A stretch of DNA of 54,073 nucleotides from the IMG/VR virus record IMGVR_UViG_3300036900_000217, positions 1-54,073 of that record; one strand, written 5' to 3'. Source of the DNA: a virus. The notes beneath the pieces are model-generated. The model was not told the origin of the DNA. It was given only the letters and a program-made list of their open reading frames with translations, and made no database searches. A program made the translations under genes and the position numbers. Of this stretch, positions 14,780 to 23,412 are shown one piece after another (position 1 is the first letter of the stretch; each line of letters begins with the position of its first letter).

Positions 14780-16330
14780 ATGACGACGCTCCTCGACGTG
14801 ATCGGCAGCAACATGAACGAGAACGGCACGGCGGATACGGCCGACTCCTCGGCCGCGCAGCTCGTCGAGTCGAGCGCCGGCGCAACGCCGGACCATCCGA
14901 GCCCGGCGTACCTCCGCATGAAGCCACGCTGGCTCCGCTGTCGCGCGCTGATGGGCGGCTCGGACGGGATTCGCGCGGGGGGCGAGTTATACAACCCGCG
15001 GTTCGATGGCGAGACCGACGACCAGCTCGCGGCGCGGATCTCCCTCTGCGCGCTGACCAACTTCTTCGCGCGCACCGTCAAGGCGTGCGTCGGGATGTTG
15101 CTGCAGAAGCGCCCAGAACTCGGCCAGGACATGCCGACCGACTTCGTCGACTTCTGGGAGAACGTGGACGGCAAGGGCACGCACGGTGCCGTCTTCACGA
15201 AGAAACTGGCGACCGACGCGATGGTCGACGGCCACGCGGGACTGCTGGTCGACTACCAGCGCGTGCCGAACGCCTCGAGCGTGGATGCCTCACAGGAGAA
15301 GGCGCTCGGCCTGCGCCCGTATTGGGTCAAGTTTCGCGCGCAAGACATTTTCCTGGAACTATTCGAGGCGATTAACGGCCAGCAAACGCTCGTCCTCCTC
15401 GTGCTGCGCGAGATCGTCGAGGAGTCGTACAATCGGTTCGGCATTCGCGCGCGCGCGCGGTATCGCGTGTACGAGCGCACGCAGGGCCGCGTCATGTGCG
15501 AATTGTGGACCTCTGCCCCTGGCGGCGGCACGCCGACGCAGACGCAGAAGCCGACTGCGATGCTGAACGTCACGGAGATCCCGTTCGAAAAGTGCGTCGC
15601 CGGCGATGAGTTGACGCTCGTCGAAACCCGGCCAGCGTTGCTGGACTTGGCGGACCTGAACATCGAGCACCACCAGATCAAGACGGACATTCGGAATCTC
15701 GAACGGTTGGCGATGGTGCCGACCGTCGTGCGGAAGGGCTACGTCGCGCCGGTCGACGACAACGGCGACCCCGATCCGGCGCCGGTACTCCTCGGCCCGC
15801 GGCAGGTCATCGACGTACCGATCGAGGGCGACGTGAAGTGGCTCACGCCCGACACGGCGGTGCTCGATCCAGCCATGAAGTCGCTCGAGGACGTCAAGCT
15901 CGACATGGGCACGTCCGGGCTGTCTTTCTTGGCTCCGGAACAGGCGCGGCCGAACGAAACGGCCGAGGCCAAGCGCATCGACGCCGCCGCGCAGAACGCG
16001 TCGCTCGCCACGTTCGCGTCGAACCTGCAGGACTGCCTTGAGGCGGCCGCCGGCCATACCGTCGCGTTCATGGGGCTACCCGACCTGGAGGAGGGATCGA
16101 TCACGGTCAACACCGACTTTGAGCGCGCCGTGATGAGCCCCGCGACGATCTCGGCGCTCGGCACGTTGGCGGCGAACGGGAAGTTGTCGATCGAGACGCT
16201 GCTCGCACTGCTCGAGCGCGGCCAGGTGCTGGACGACGGGTTCGATCGCGAGGCGGAGCTCGCGCGGATTCTGAAGGAGACCACACTACCACCCGCCGCA
16301 GCGACGACGGATACGGGGGCGGCGGCGTAG
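14780..16330 (+). CDS. Portal protein (DUF4055 family)
   Basis: A 516-residue protein directly after terL. Residues about 40-120 (PRWLRCRALMGGSDGIRAG, YNPRFDGETDDQLAARISL, FFARTVKACVGMLLQKRP) match DUF4055, a family of phage portal proteins; further conserved text is AMVDGHAGLLVDYQRV and IEHHQIKTDIRN. The later part (AEAKRIDAAAQNASLATFAS onward) is the portal stem and crown region. Twelve copies normally form the DNA entry ring. The N-terminal 40 residues are a low-complexity Ser/Ala/Asp stretch. The stop abuts the next gene's ATG. Confidence 0.9.
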   Translation: MTTLLDVIGSNMNENGTADTADSSAAQLVESSAGATPDHPSPAYLRMKPRWLRCRALMGGSDGIRAGGELYNPRFDGETDDQLAARISLCALTNFFARTVKACVGMLLQKRPELGQDMPTDFVDFWENVDGKGTHGAVFTKKLATDAMVDGHAGLLVDYQRVPNASSVDASQEKALGLRPYWVKFRAQDIFLELFEAINGQQTLVLLVLREIVEESYNRFGIRARARYRVYERTQGRVMCELWTSAPGGGTPTQTQKPTAMLNVTEIPFEKCVAGDELTLVETRPALLDLADLNIEHHQIKTDIRNLERLAMVPTVVRKGYVAPVDDNGDPDPAPVLLGPRQVIDVPIEGDVKWLTPDTAVLDPAMKSLEDVKLDMGTSGLSFLAPEQARPNETAEAKRIDAAAQNASLATFASNLQDCLEAAAGHTVAFMGLPDLEEGSITVNTDFERAVMSPATISALGTLAANGKLSIETLLALLERGQVLDDGFDREAELARILKETTLPPAAATTDTGAAA

Positions 16331-17389
16331 ATGGCGATCGACTTCGCCGGCGACGCGCGCGGCGTCCAGTTGCAACTCCTAATCGAGCGCGCCAAGTACG
16401 AACGCTGGCTCGCGTCCGAAGTGCGCGCGCTGATTGAGCGCGAATTCAGGAAGGTCGTCGACACGATCCTCTCGCCCTCGTTCCGGTCGCTCAGCCAGTT
16501 CGAGCAGGCGCGGAAGTTGGACCTGTTCCGCGATCTCGACCGACAGATGCGCTCGATGTACGGCGACGTCTCCAACATCGCAACGCGCGAGCTGGCGAAG
16601 TATTCCGACGCCGAGCAACTCATCGCCCGCGAGGAGGTGATGTCCGGCGTGCCCGACGCGCTCAGCGTCCGGTTCGGCGCGTTCCTGCCGAAGACGACCC
16701 TTCGCGCGATCGCCGAACTGCCGATCCAAGGTCTGACGCTCGGAGACTGGTTCACGGCGCAAGCCAACTCGATGTCGCTCAACGTGCGGCGGATCATCCA
16801 GAACGGCCTCGTCGAAGGCAAAGGGATGGCGGAGATCTCCCGCCGGATTGTCGCCGACACGCGAACGCTGGAGCCCGTGCTCTCGCGGCGCGCGGTCAAC
16901 GAGGCGCGGATCATCACGCGCACCGCGACGACCGCCGTCCACAACGCCGCGGCGTTCGAGAGCTATCAGTCGTTGCCGCCGGGCGTGAGCAACTCGTACC
17001 GCTACGTCGCCGTGCTCGACAACCGGACGTCGGAGATTTGCCGCGAGTTGGACGGGAACGTCTACCGCTACGACGACCCGAACCGCGTCCTGCCGCCGCA
17101 GCACCTGAACTGCCGCTCGACGACGCTGCCGATCCTCCGCGGCGGCGAGGCGACGGTGACAGAACAGCGCGATCAGCCGCTCACGCTCCGGTCGTACGCG
17201 AGTTGGCTCAACGGCCAGAGCAGGAGCGCGCAGGACGATCTCCTCGGCGTCCGCGCGTCCGCCGTGCGGAACGGATCGATGTCCCTCGCCGATGCGATCA
17301 GTTCGGATACGAGGACGCTCACGCTCGCGCAATTCGTCAAACGCGTCGGGCTCACGCCGGCGCGCGCCACCACTGGAATTAGCCTATGA
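16331..17389 (+). CDS. Minor head protein, MuF / SPP1 gp7-like
   Basis: A 352-residue protein beginning right after the portal stop. The MuF-type domain is visible near residues 195-265: RIITRTATTAVHNAAAFESY, YRYVAVLDNRTSEICRELDG and VLPPQHLNCRSTTLPIL. Such proteins sit inside the head and are thought to help DNA entry into the host. The N-terminal half is helical. No toxin domain follows the MuF module; the last 90 residues are a short polymorphic-looking tail. Function inferred from family and position. Confidence 0.88.
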   Translation: MAIDFAGDARGVQLQLLIERAKYERWLASEVRALIEREFRKVVDTILSPSFRSLSQFEQARKLDLFRDLDRQMRSMYGDVSNIATRELAKYSDAEQLIAREEVMSGVPDALSVRFGAFLPKTTLRAIAELPIQGLTLGDWFTAQANSMSLNVRRIIQNGLVEGKGMAEISRRIVADTRTLEPVLSRRAVNEARIITRTATTAVHNAAAFESYQSLPPGVSNSYRYVAVLDNRTSEICRELDGNVYRYDDPNRVLPPQHLNCRSTTLPILRGGEATVTEQRDQPLTLRSYASWLNGQSRSAQDDLLGVRASAVRNGSMSLADAISSDTRTLTLAQFVKRVGLTPARATTGISL

Positions 17390-17730
17390 ACGATCGGGAA
17401 ACCGTCTCCCCGGCGCTCCGCGCAGATGAGTGGCGCGAAATCGAACCCGATCTGCCTACGTTTGGCCCGGCGCATCGAGAGGCGATGCGCGCGCTCGCGA
17501 ATTCACTCCATGAGGCCAACGGCGGGCTGCTCGCCAAAATGATCGCGCTCGCCAACGCCGCCCTGCCGGTCGATGATCCGCGGAAGTTCACTCACGTTAC
17601 CGTGGACGTGCTTCGACAGATGCCGGCATTTCTCCGCGGCGCCGGAATGGGTGCGGACCCGGACGGCGCTGGCCGGTTCATCTCCAACCTCGCCGACGTG
17701 ATCGAGTCGTATCTCCCGCCCCGCCCGTAG
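17386..17730 (+). CDS. Hypothetical head-region protein, 114 aa
   Basis: Overlaps the MuF-like gene by four bases. A mostly helical protein (FGPAHREAMRALANSLHEAN, LLAKMIALANAALPVDDPRK) with no recognised motif. It lies between MuF-like and scaffold genes; perhaps a small internal head component. Confidence 0.65.
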   Translation: MNDRETVSPALRADEWREIEPDLPTFGPAHREAMRALANSLHEANGGLLAKMIALANAALPVDDPRKFTHVTVDVLRQMPAFLRGAGMGADPDGAGRFISNLADVIESYLPPRP

Positions 17731-17760
17731 TTCCCTTCCCTCACCACCAGGATGCCGCCG

Positions 17761-18438
17761 ATGCCGCTCAAATTCTTCGCCAAGAAAGAGGAAATCCCCG
17801 AGGCACAACGCGAGACCGCGATCGAACTGAAAGACGGCCGGTTCACCGTCGAAGAGCCGGTTGACACGACAACACTCGAATCGACGCTCGCGAAAGAGCG
17901 CGCCGACCGAAAAGAGGAGGAGAAGGCGCGCAAAGCCGCCGAGAAAGAGCGCGACGAGTTGAAGCGCACGCAGGCCGCGCGCGAGAAAGGGATCAGCGAC
18001 GAGGAGCTGCAGCGGATTCGCGACGACGAGGCGAAGGCGCGAAAGCCGATCGAGGACGAGCGCGACCGTCTGCGGAAGGAGAACGACCAACTCAAGCGCA
18101 CCGACAAGGTCCGGACGCTGGCGCTGGCGAAAGGCATCATGCCCGACCGGATCGAGGACGCCATGCTGCTGCTCGACACGCGCACGGAACTGACCGACGC
18201 TGGCGCGGTCGCGGTGAAGGACAAGGCCGGGAAGATCACCGCCGAGACGCTCGACGACTTCCTCGGCAAGACGTTCAAGGCCGAGAAGCCGTGGCTCTAC
18301 AAGGGATCTGGCGCGAGCGGGTCCGGCGCGACGGGTTCGACTGCGGAAGAGGAGGAAGAGGGCGAGATCGAACTCGTTCCGGCCGCCGCGAAGGCGACGG
18401 ACATCTCGCGGCGCGAGCGCATCGCGAGCAATTTCTGA
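17761..18438 (+). CDS. Scaffolding protein
   Basis: A 225-residue protein; ATG 17761 is preferred over ATG 17752 because the ribosome site around 17748-17751 is 9 bases upstream. Residues about 40-125 are a long charged coiled coil rich in Lys, Glu and Arg, followed by a helical region and an acidic stretch of Glu; this plan and the position between portal/MuF and capsid fit a siphovirus scaffold, the internal core that directs prohead assembly and is removed before packaging. No protease gene is visible nearby. A promoter and a terminator follow. Confidence 0.8.
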   Translation: MPLKFFAKKEEIPEAQRETAIELKDGRFTVEEPVDTTTLESTLAKERADRKEEEKARKAAEKERDELKRTQAAREKGISDEELQRIRDDEAKARKPIEDERDRLRKENDQLKRTDKVRTLALAKGIMPDRIEDAMLLLDTRTELTDAGAVAVKDKAGKITAETLDDFLGKTFKAEKPWLYKGSGASGSGATGSTAEEEEEGEIELVPAAAKATDISRRERIASNF

Positions 18439-18460
18439 TGTGCGTTCGGTCGCTGTCATC

Positions 18461-18489
18461 TTGACAGGACGCGGCGGCAGACGTACTCT
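18461..18489 (+). promoter_or_regulatory. Sigma70-type promoter ahead of capsid genes
   Basis: A perfect -35 box TTGACA (18461-18466), a 17-base spacer and -10 box TACTCT (18484-18489), placing transcription start near 18496. It lies just after the scaffold stop. Downstream is a leader of about 160 bases that ends in an intrinsic terminator (18590-18658) before the decoration gene. Confidence 0.75.
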
Positions 18490-18505
18490 TGCGTTGTGAG
18501 CCGGT

Positions 18506-18593
18506 AGGCGCGATGCCGAATCGGCGTAGAAAATAGCACCAACGGCGAGCGCGGGCGCGATGCCCTCGCTTGATCGGCCCAGGCGCGATGCCG
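18506..18593 (+). repeat. Three direct copies of GGCGCGATGCC
   Basis: The 11-base element occurs at 18507-18517, 18554-18564 and 18582-18592; the outer two extend to AGGCGCGATGCCG. All lie in the leader between promoter and terminator, where no real gene is seen. They could be binding sites for a regulator or part of an RNA fold. Confidence 0.7.
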
Positions 18594-18658
18594 GGGTGAT
18601 GCGGATCGATGATGCTGTCCCTCGCGGACAGGTCTCGACTGCGTCACCCCGGCTTTTT
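18590..18658 (+). terminator. Intrinsic terminator or attenuator in capsid leader
   Basis: GCCGGGGTGA (18590-18599) pairs perfectly with TCACCCCGGC (18644-18653) and is followed by TTTTT (18654-18658). The 44-base loop holds a smaller hairpin TGTCC/GGACA (18616-18630). Together with the promoter at 18461 this defines a transcript of about 160 nt. The nearby stretch CTTTTTCGTTT is shared with the terminator at 34349-34399. Confidence 0.75.
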
Positions 18659-18689
18659 CGTTTTCACGCTCTTCTGAGGACAGCAGCCA

Positions 18690-19091
18690 ATGGCTCTCGT
18701 CACTCGCGATGCGAACGCCAGCGTCGACGCATCGTCGGCGATGTTCGCCCCCCAAATCACGGGGAACATCTACGCCGGTGAAGCGCTGTCCGCCTGCGCG
18801 GCGTGCTACATCAAGGCGTCGGACGGCAAGGTGTACCAGTCGAACGGCACCGCGGCGACGGAACCCGCGACGTTCTTCGGCTTCACGCCGGAACAGCGCA
18901 ACATCGGCGAGCCGGTGACGCTGCTCGGCCTCGGCCTCCGGATGCGCTACGGCACCGGCCTCACGATCGGCGCGAAGCTCTTCATCGCGGCCACGGCGGG
19001 CCTGCTCGACACCGCGGCCACGACGGGCGGCCTGACGGCGGTGGCCCGCGTGATCACCGCGACGGACATCCAAGTCATCGCGCAGTTCTAA
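18690..19091 (+). CDS. Head decoration protein-like
   Basis: A 133-residue protein with a strong ribosome site TGAGGA (18675-18680) 9 bases before ATG. It is Ala, Thr and Gly rich and beta-rich: APQITGNIYAGEALSACAAC, YIKASDGKVYQSNGTA, FFGFTPEQRNIGEPVTLLG. This resembles capsid decoration and stabilisation proteins (DUF2190 type) that bind the capsid surface. Position directly before the major capsid protein supports the call. Confidence 0.75.
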   Translation: MALVTRDANASVDASSAMFAPQITGNIYAGEALSACAACYIKASDGKVYQSNGTAATEPATFFGFTPEQRNIGEPVTLLGLGLRMRYGTGLTIGAKLFIAATAGLLDTAATTGGLTAVARVITATDIQVIAQF

Positions 19092-19108
19092 CCGGAGCGA
19101 CCTGACTC

Positions 19109-20176
19109 ATGGCACAGAAAACAGGCACCTTCGACATTGGGTCACTGCTCGCGGTTCGCAATCTGTCCGCGGTCAAGTTCGGCCTGTCGACGGTCGAGCA
19201 AGTGCTCGCGGCCGACAACGAGAAGTACAACCTCCAGGTCCAGCAGGCGCTCACCGATCTCTGCGACACGTCGGACGATCGCCAGCGCGTCGCCGGGAAC
19301 TCGATCGGCGGCGACATGCAGGAAGCGAGCGAGTACTCGCGCATCCCGACGCAGCGCGACATTCCCTCGTACCTGATCGGCTTCCCGCTCCGCAAGTACC
19401 AGTTCGCGATCGGCTGGACGCGGGAGTGGGAGAAGAAAAAGACGCCGGCCGATTTCGCCATCTCGCAGCAGGCCGCGCAGGGCGCGAACCTCCGTCGCAT
19501 GCGGTATGAGATGCAGAAGGCGATCTACACGCCGACGAACACGTCCTTCGTCGATTTCCTCCGCGACAAGGCAACGCTCGCGGTCAAGGCGTTCATCAAC
19601 GCCGACTCGACGGCCATCCCGAACGGGCCGAACGGCGAAGTGTTCGACGGGACGACGCACACGCACTACACGGGATCTGCGACGCTCACCGTCGCGGCCG
19701 CGCAGGCGCTCATCACCAACGTCGTCGAGCACGGGTTCGGCGGACGTCTCCGGATCCACATCAATCAGGCCGACGTCGCCGCGTGGAGCGGCCTGACGGG
19801 CTTCGTGCCGCTCCAGGTGCCGTACGTGCAGATCAATCAGGCGGCGAACCAGGTCGCCGAGCCGCGGTTGGACATCACGCGCCTCGACAATCGGTTCATC
19901 GGCTATTTCAACGCCGCCGAAGTCTGGTCGAAGCCATGGGCGCCGGCAAACTACGCGTTCGCGACGGACGTCTCCTCGCCCGCCAAGCCGCTGCTGCGGC
20001 GCACGGACGACCTCGACCCGCAGGCCGGTCTCCACGTCGAGGCCGAGCTCGAGACGTTCCCGCTCCGCGCGCAGTATCAGGAAAACAAGTTCGGCTTCGG
20101 CGTGTGGAACCGGCTGAACGGCGCGGTCCTGCAGTTCAACAACGCCAGCTACTCGGCGCCGACGCTCACCTTCTAA
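19109..20176 (+). CDS. Major capsid protein
   Basis: A 355-residue protein after the decoration gene, with a good ribosome site. It has the features of an HK97-fold capsid of the short type without a prodomain: an N-arm (GSLLAVRNLSAVKFGLS), an E-loop-like region around residues 60-95 (ASEYSRIPTQRDIPSYLIGF), and P-domain and A-domain strands (LRIHINQADVAAW, GYFNAAEVWSKPWAPANYAF). Many copies build the icosahedral shell. Assignment rests on size and position after scaffold, since capsid sequences are variable. Confidence 0.85.
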   Translation: MAQKTGTFDIGSLLAVRNLSAVKFGLSTVEQVLAADNEKYNLQVQQALTDLCDTSDDRQRVAGNSIGGDMQEASEYSRIPTQRDIPSYLIGFPLRKYQFAIGWTREWEKKKTPADFAISQQAAQGANLRRMRYEMQKAIYTPTNTSFVDFLRDKATLAVKAFINADSTAIPNGPNGEVFDGTTHTHYTGSATLTVAAAQALITNVVEHGFGGRLRIHINQADVAAWSGLTGFVPLQVPYVQINQAANQVAEPRLDITRLDNRFIGYFNAAEVWSKPWAPANYAFATDVSSPAKPLLRRTDDLDPQAGLHVEAELETFPLRAQYQENKFGFGVWNRLNGAVLQFNNASYSAPTLTF

Positions 20177-20206
20177 CCGGGCGCTGATCGCTCTCTCGAG
20201 GTTCTC

Positions 20207-20428
20207 ATGGCAGAAGCACTCCGGCCCGGCGGCCTGTACTACATCGGCGACACCGCCGTCGACGCGAATGGCGTCGAGATCAAGGACGCGCCGAAAAAGG
20301 ACAAGGACACGGACCCCAGCGAGCAGCCGGGTGCCGTTGGTGGACCGTCGGTCGATCCGATGGAGCGGCTGGCCGACATCCTCCAGGGGAGAACGGCTGC
20401 GAAGAAGCCCGCGGCCGACAAGCCGTAG
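20207..20428 (+). CDS. Small acidic head-region protein, 73 aa
   Basis: Between capsid and terminator. The N-terminal half resembles a short strand-rich domain (LRPGGLYYIGDTAVDANGVE), then a Lys/Asp-rich linker and a Lys/Ala-rich end (ADILQGRTAAKKPAADKP). Short proteins at this position are common in siphoviruses, with unknown function. Confidence 0.6.
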   Translation: MAEALRPGGLYYIGDTAVDANGVEIKDAPKKDKDTDPSEQPGAVGGPSVDPMERLADILQGRTAAKKPAADKP

Positions 20429-20448
20429 CGAACTCGCGGGGGCGCGAG

Positions 20449-20489
20449 ACGGGGCGGCGCGGAGGTTCGTCGCCGCCCCGTTGTTTTTT
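20449..20489 (+). terminator. Strong intrinsic terminator after capsid operon
   Basis: ACGGGGCGGCG (20449-20459) and CGCCGCCCCGT (20471-20481) form a perfect 11-bp stem with an 11-base loop, followed by TTGTTTTTT. This should end or reduce transcription of the abundant capsid message before the connector genes. Confidence 0.9.
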
Positions 20490-20522
20490 GGGGGGATTTC
20501 ACCAGTCGCCGAGGAGGCATAG

Positions 20523-21083
20523 ATGGATTTGATTGCCACCGTCGGCGATCCGGCGGCCAATACCTACGCGCTGATCCCGGACGCCGACGCGTTAGCCGAG
20601 ACGCGCATCGGTGCCGCGGCGGCGGCATGGTTCGCCGCGAGCGACGACGACGGGAAATCCCGCGCGCTCATCACGGCGACGCGCGACATCGATTCCCTCG
20701 CCTCGGGCCCAGCGCTCAAGAGCGAGGTCGACTTCAAGGGCGCGCGCGAGACCGACACACAATCGTTGGAATTCCCGCGCGACTATCTCCCCGGTGTCCT
20801 GCCGCCGACGCTCGTCGCGGCGACGATCGAGCTGGCGATCGTCTACTATGCTGACCCGACGGGGGCCGCCCTCGAGCCGGTGCAATCCGGCATCACGAAC
20901 GTTAAGGCCGGCGACGTCTCAGTCACGTGGGACCCGCTCGCGCCGGCTTCCATCAACGGCACGATCTGGGCGCTCCAGCGATTGCCGGGCATCGTCCAAC
21001 GGCTCCTCGGCCCGCTCCTCATCGTGCGCATCCTCACGAACGTTGGGTGGGGCTTCGGCGGCGAAGCGCGGCGGAGCTCGTAA
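20523..21083 (+). CDS. Head-tail connector protein (DnaT-like / gp6-like)
   Basis: A 186-residue protein with ribosome site GAGGAGG (20511-20517). The N-terminal text MDLIATVGDPAANTYALIP is typical of proteins annotated DnaT-like ssDNA-binding protein in phages, which by position and structure are portal adaptor or head-tail connector proteins. A helix bundle (SRALITATRDIDSL, LVAATIELAIVYYAD) fits. It follows the capsid operon, as expected for the first connector. Confidence 0.78.
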   Translation: MDLIATVGDPAANTYALIPDADALAETRIGAAAAAWFAASDDDGKSRALITATRDIDSLASGPALKSEVDFKGARETDTQSLEFPRDYLPGVLPPTLVAATIELAIVYYADPTGAALEPVQSGITNVKAGDVSVTWDPLAPASINGTIWALQRLPGIVQRLLGPLLIVRILTNVGWGFGGEARRSS

Positions 21084-21084
21084 C

Positions 21085-21459
21085 ATGGGGACCTACGCGG
21101 CGCTTATCCGGAAGGCGGTTCGAAGCATTCCCGCCGAACTGCGCACCGACGTCACGTTCGAGCGGCGGACGCAGGGCGCGTCCGATCCGACGACGGGCCT
21201 GCCAGGCGCGCCGGTCATCACGACGATCACTGGTGTCGGCATTGGCTCCGCGGGCGACGTCGACGAATACCTCGCGCTCGGCCTCGTGCAATCGTCGGCG
21301 CGCACCATCGAATTCATCCCCGACGCCGGTCAGGCCGAGACGCTGCCGCTCGAGGGCGACACGATCACATGGGCCGGCGCCGCCTACACCGTCAAGGCCG
21401 CGTATCCGACGCAGCCGGGCGGCGCGACGCTCGCCGCGCGCGTGGTGCTGTCGCGATGA
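21085..21459 (+). CDS. Head closure / neck protein-like
   Basis: A 124-residue beta-rich protein starting two bases after the preceding stop. Features are VTFERRTQGASDPTTGLPGA, a strand with a conserved Gly (ITGVGIGSAG) and GDTITWAGAAYTVKAAYPTQ, the pattern of small beta-barrel stopper proteins that close the portal after packaging. The call depends on gene order (connector, stopper, tail completion). Confidence 0.7.
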   Translation: MGTYAALIRKAVRSIPAELRTDVTFERRTQGASDPTTGLPGAPVITTITGVGIGSAGDVDEYLALGLVQSSARTIEFIPDAGQAETLPLEGDTITWAGAAYTVKAAYPTQPGGATLAARVVLSR

Positions 21460-21830
21460 CGGGCTTCGCGGACGCGATCCGGTCGTTCGGGCTCAAGGTG
21501 AAAGCCCAGAGCGAGAACGTCGTCGCTGGGTCGGCCATTGAAGTGCTCCGCTCAATCAAGACGGGCTCGGAGCTCACCGGCGCGCCCGGCCAGCCCGTCG
21601 ACACGGCCCGGCTCCTCAACTCGTGGCAGCTCGAGCAACTCTCGCGGCTGTTGTGGAGCGTCTCGACGAACGTCGAATACGCGCCGCCGATCGAAGAGGG
21701 CGTCGGCCGATTCGGACCGCTGACGCTGCGCAGCCAGGTCGGCGGCTTTCATTCCGTCGCGTCAACGCGCGCGAACTTCGATCGGATCGTCGCGTACGTC
21801 ACGCCACGTGTGCAGGGCGGGACGCCGTGA
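21456..21830 (+). CDS. Neck protein, HK97 gp10-like
   Basis: A 124-residue protein beginning in an ATGA overlap. The N-terminal helix (FADAIRSFGLKVKAQ and ENVVAGSAIEVLRSI), PVDTARLLNSWQ and YAPPIEEGVG match the usual layout of gp10-like neck proteins: a helix, an RNSW-type motif and a YAxxxExG turn. It probably joins head and tail. Stop overlaps the next GTG. Confidence 0.75.
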   Translation: MTGFADAIRSFGLKVKAQSENVVAGSAIEVLRSIKTGSELTGAPGQPVDTARLLNSWQLEQLSRLLWSVSTNVEYAPPIEEGVGRFGPLTLRSQVGGFHSVASTRANFDRIVAYVTPRVQGGTP

Positions 21831-22477
21831 TTCACAATCACCTCGCCATGCAGCTCGCCATGCGCGCGCGTCTCATGACGCTCGTCGTGTCGACGACTGG
21901 CTCAGCAACCCTCGCGGCCACGCTCACGGGCTACGCGCGCTCGACGGGGTCGTTCGTCACCGACGGACTGGCGCCGGGCATGGAGCTCACGCCCTCGGGA
22001 TTCTCGTCGAACCCCGTGGGCACGATCAGCGACATGACCGCACTCGCGGTCTCGGTCTCCGGCACGCGTTCGGCGCAGGCCGCCGCGGCAGGGCGTTCGC
22101 TCGTCGTCGGCCTCCCATCGCTTCGCGCGTGGGAGAACGAGACGGTCGAGCCGATTCAGGGCCAGCCGTACGTCGAGGAGCAATACGTCCCCGGGCCTGC
22201 GGCTGTGCAGGAACTCGGGCCGGGCGCGCGGAGCGAAGCGCGCCCGATGTACTGCCCGCGGATCTTCGTCAAGTCGAACACGGCGATCGCGGCCGATGGC
22301 CGATACGCCGACGCAATTCTGGCGCTCTTCCCGCCTGGCCTCACCCTGACCGCAGCGGACGGCTCGCTCCTCTGCGTCATGTCCAGCCCCGCGCCGTACC
22401 GCGGCCAGCGTTTGCCTGGCGTCGCCGTCGGCTGGTCGTGCATCCCAATCACGATCCCGTTCTACACTCTCAACTGA
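21827..22477 (+). CDS. Tail terminator-like protein (DUF4128 type)
   Basis: A 216-residue protein starting with GTG 21827 within GTGA. The N-terminal helix (HLAMQLAMRARLMTL) and RAWENETVEPIQGQPYVEEQ, with a Cys-containing core strand (FVKSNTAIAADGRYADAILA), resemble phage proteins of the DUF4128 group that cap the tail tube. Residues 20-85 are an insert rich in Ser, Thr and Ala that looks like a small beta domain. Position directly before the major tail protein supports it. Confidence 0.65.
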   Translation: MIHNHLAMQLAMRARLMTLVVSTTGSATLAATLTGYARSTGSFVTDGLAPGMELTPSGFSSNPVGTISDMTALAVSVSGTRSAQAAAAGRSLVVGLPSLRAWENETVEPIQGQPYVEEQYVPGPAAVQELGPGARSEARPMYCPRIFVKSNTAIAADGRYADAILALFPPGLTLTAADGSLLCVMSSPAPYRGQRLPGVAVGWSCIPITIPFYTLN

Positions 22478-22487
22478 GCCTCCTCCT

Positions 22488-23399
22488 ATGGCACTCGAAG
22501 TCGGCACGCATGTCCTAGCGCGCTACATCCCGGAAGTGACGTGGGGGACGACGCCCGCCACGCCAACGATGCAGGCGCTGCGCGTGACGTCGGTGACGCC
22601 GAAATACTCGCGCACCACGGTCCAGTCGAAGGAACTCACGACCGCCGGTGAAATTCAGGACTATATCCGGACGAAAGAGGGCGGCGGCCTCGCGTTCAAT
22701 TTCGAGATGTCGTACGGCAACCTCGACGACATCCTCTCCGGGCTGTGGGGCGCCGCCTGGGCGACGAACGTGCTCAAGGTGGGCAATACGCGGGAGTCGA
22801 TGTCGTTCGAGCTCGGGTTCTCGGGCATCAACCAGTTCGCGCTCTACAAGGGCGCGATGTGGAAGACGCTCGCGTTGAGCGTCGTGAAGGGCCAAGTCGT
22901 GAGCGGGTCGGCTGAATTCGTCTCGCAACCGTGCGTCTGGTCAGCGACGACCGCCGCAACGTCAGTCACGGCGGTCGAGACCAACGGCATCATGGACCCG
23001 ATCGCCGGCTTCCAGTCGATGGCGGTCGCGTCCGTCGCGGTCGACGGTCCGCAGGAGTGGACGCTCTCGGTCACGCGAAACCTGATCGAGTTCGATCAGC
23101 TCGGGAGTTTGCAGTTGGCCGACCTGCAGCTCGGTCAGTTCGTCGCCACGGGAACCATCAAACAGTACTTCAAGGATCGGACGAACATCGACCTCGCCGC
23201 GGCCTATTCCGACAACGCGGTCGCCGTCTCGATCGGCGGTGCGTCGACGCTCAAGTACGACTTCCTCTTCAACAAGACGAAGCTCACGCTGTCGAACATC
23301 GCGAACCTGGTCGTCAACGGAGCCGCCGTGGTCGAGTTGGCGTACGAGTGCAAGACCGACCCGACGAATTCGACCGCGCAAGTCACCAGGCATCCGTAA
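22488..23399 (+). CDS. Major tail (tube) protein
   Basis: A 303-residue protein preceded by CCTCCT and a short spacer. Sequence elements typical of tail-tube proteins are VLARYIPEVTWGTTPATPTM at the N-terminus, ELTTAGEIQDYIRTKEGGGL, and long beta strands (FDFLFNKTKL-like segment, LVVNGAAVVELAYECKT) at the C-terminus. It should polymerise into the non-contractile tube around the tape measure. No sheath gene lies next to it, which supports a siphovirus. Confidence 0.85.
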   Translation: MALEVGTHVLARYIPEVTWGTTPATPTMQALRVTSVTPKYSRTTVQSKELTTAGEIQDYIRTKEGGGLAFNFEMSYGNLDDILSGLWGAAWATNVLKVGNTRESMSFELGFSGINQFALYKGAMWKTLALSVVKGQVVSGSAEFVSQPCVWSATTAATSVTAVETNGIMDPIAGFQSMAVASVAVDGPQEWTLSVTRNLIEFDQLGSLQLADLQLGQFVATGTIKQYFKDRTNIDLAAAYSDNAVAVSIGGASTLKYDFLFNKTKLTLSNIANLVVNGAAVVELAYECKTDPTNSTAQVTRHP

Positions 23400-23412
23400 G
23401 TCGGAGGATTCG

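Noticed and set aside
18560-18781. A 73-residue forward frame in the capsid leader
   Set aside because: It spans the terminator stem and overlaps the decoration gene. The sequence is Arg-rich, and promoter and terminator signals explain the region better.
19142-20560. Long reverse-strand frame of 472 residues opposite the capsid gene
   Set aside because: Arg/Val/Asp-rich sequence without pattern. It is the mirror of a GC-rich coding strand, and the forward frame is a clear capsid gene.
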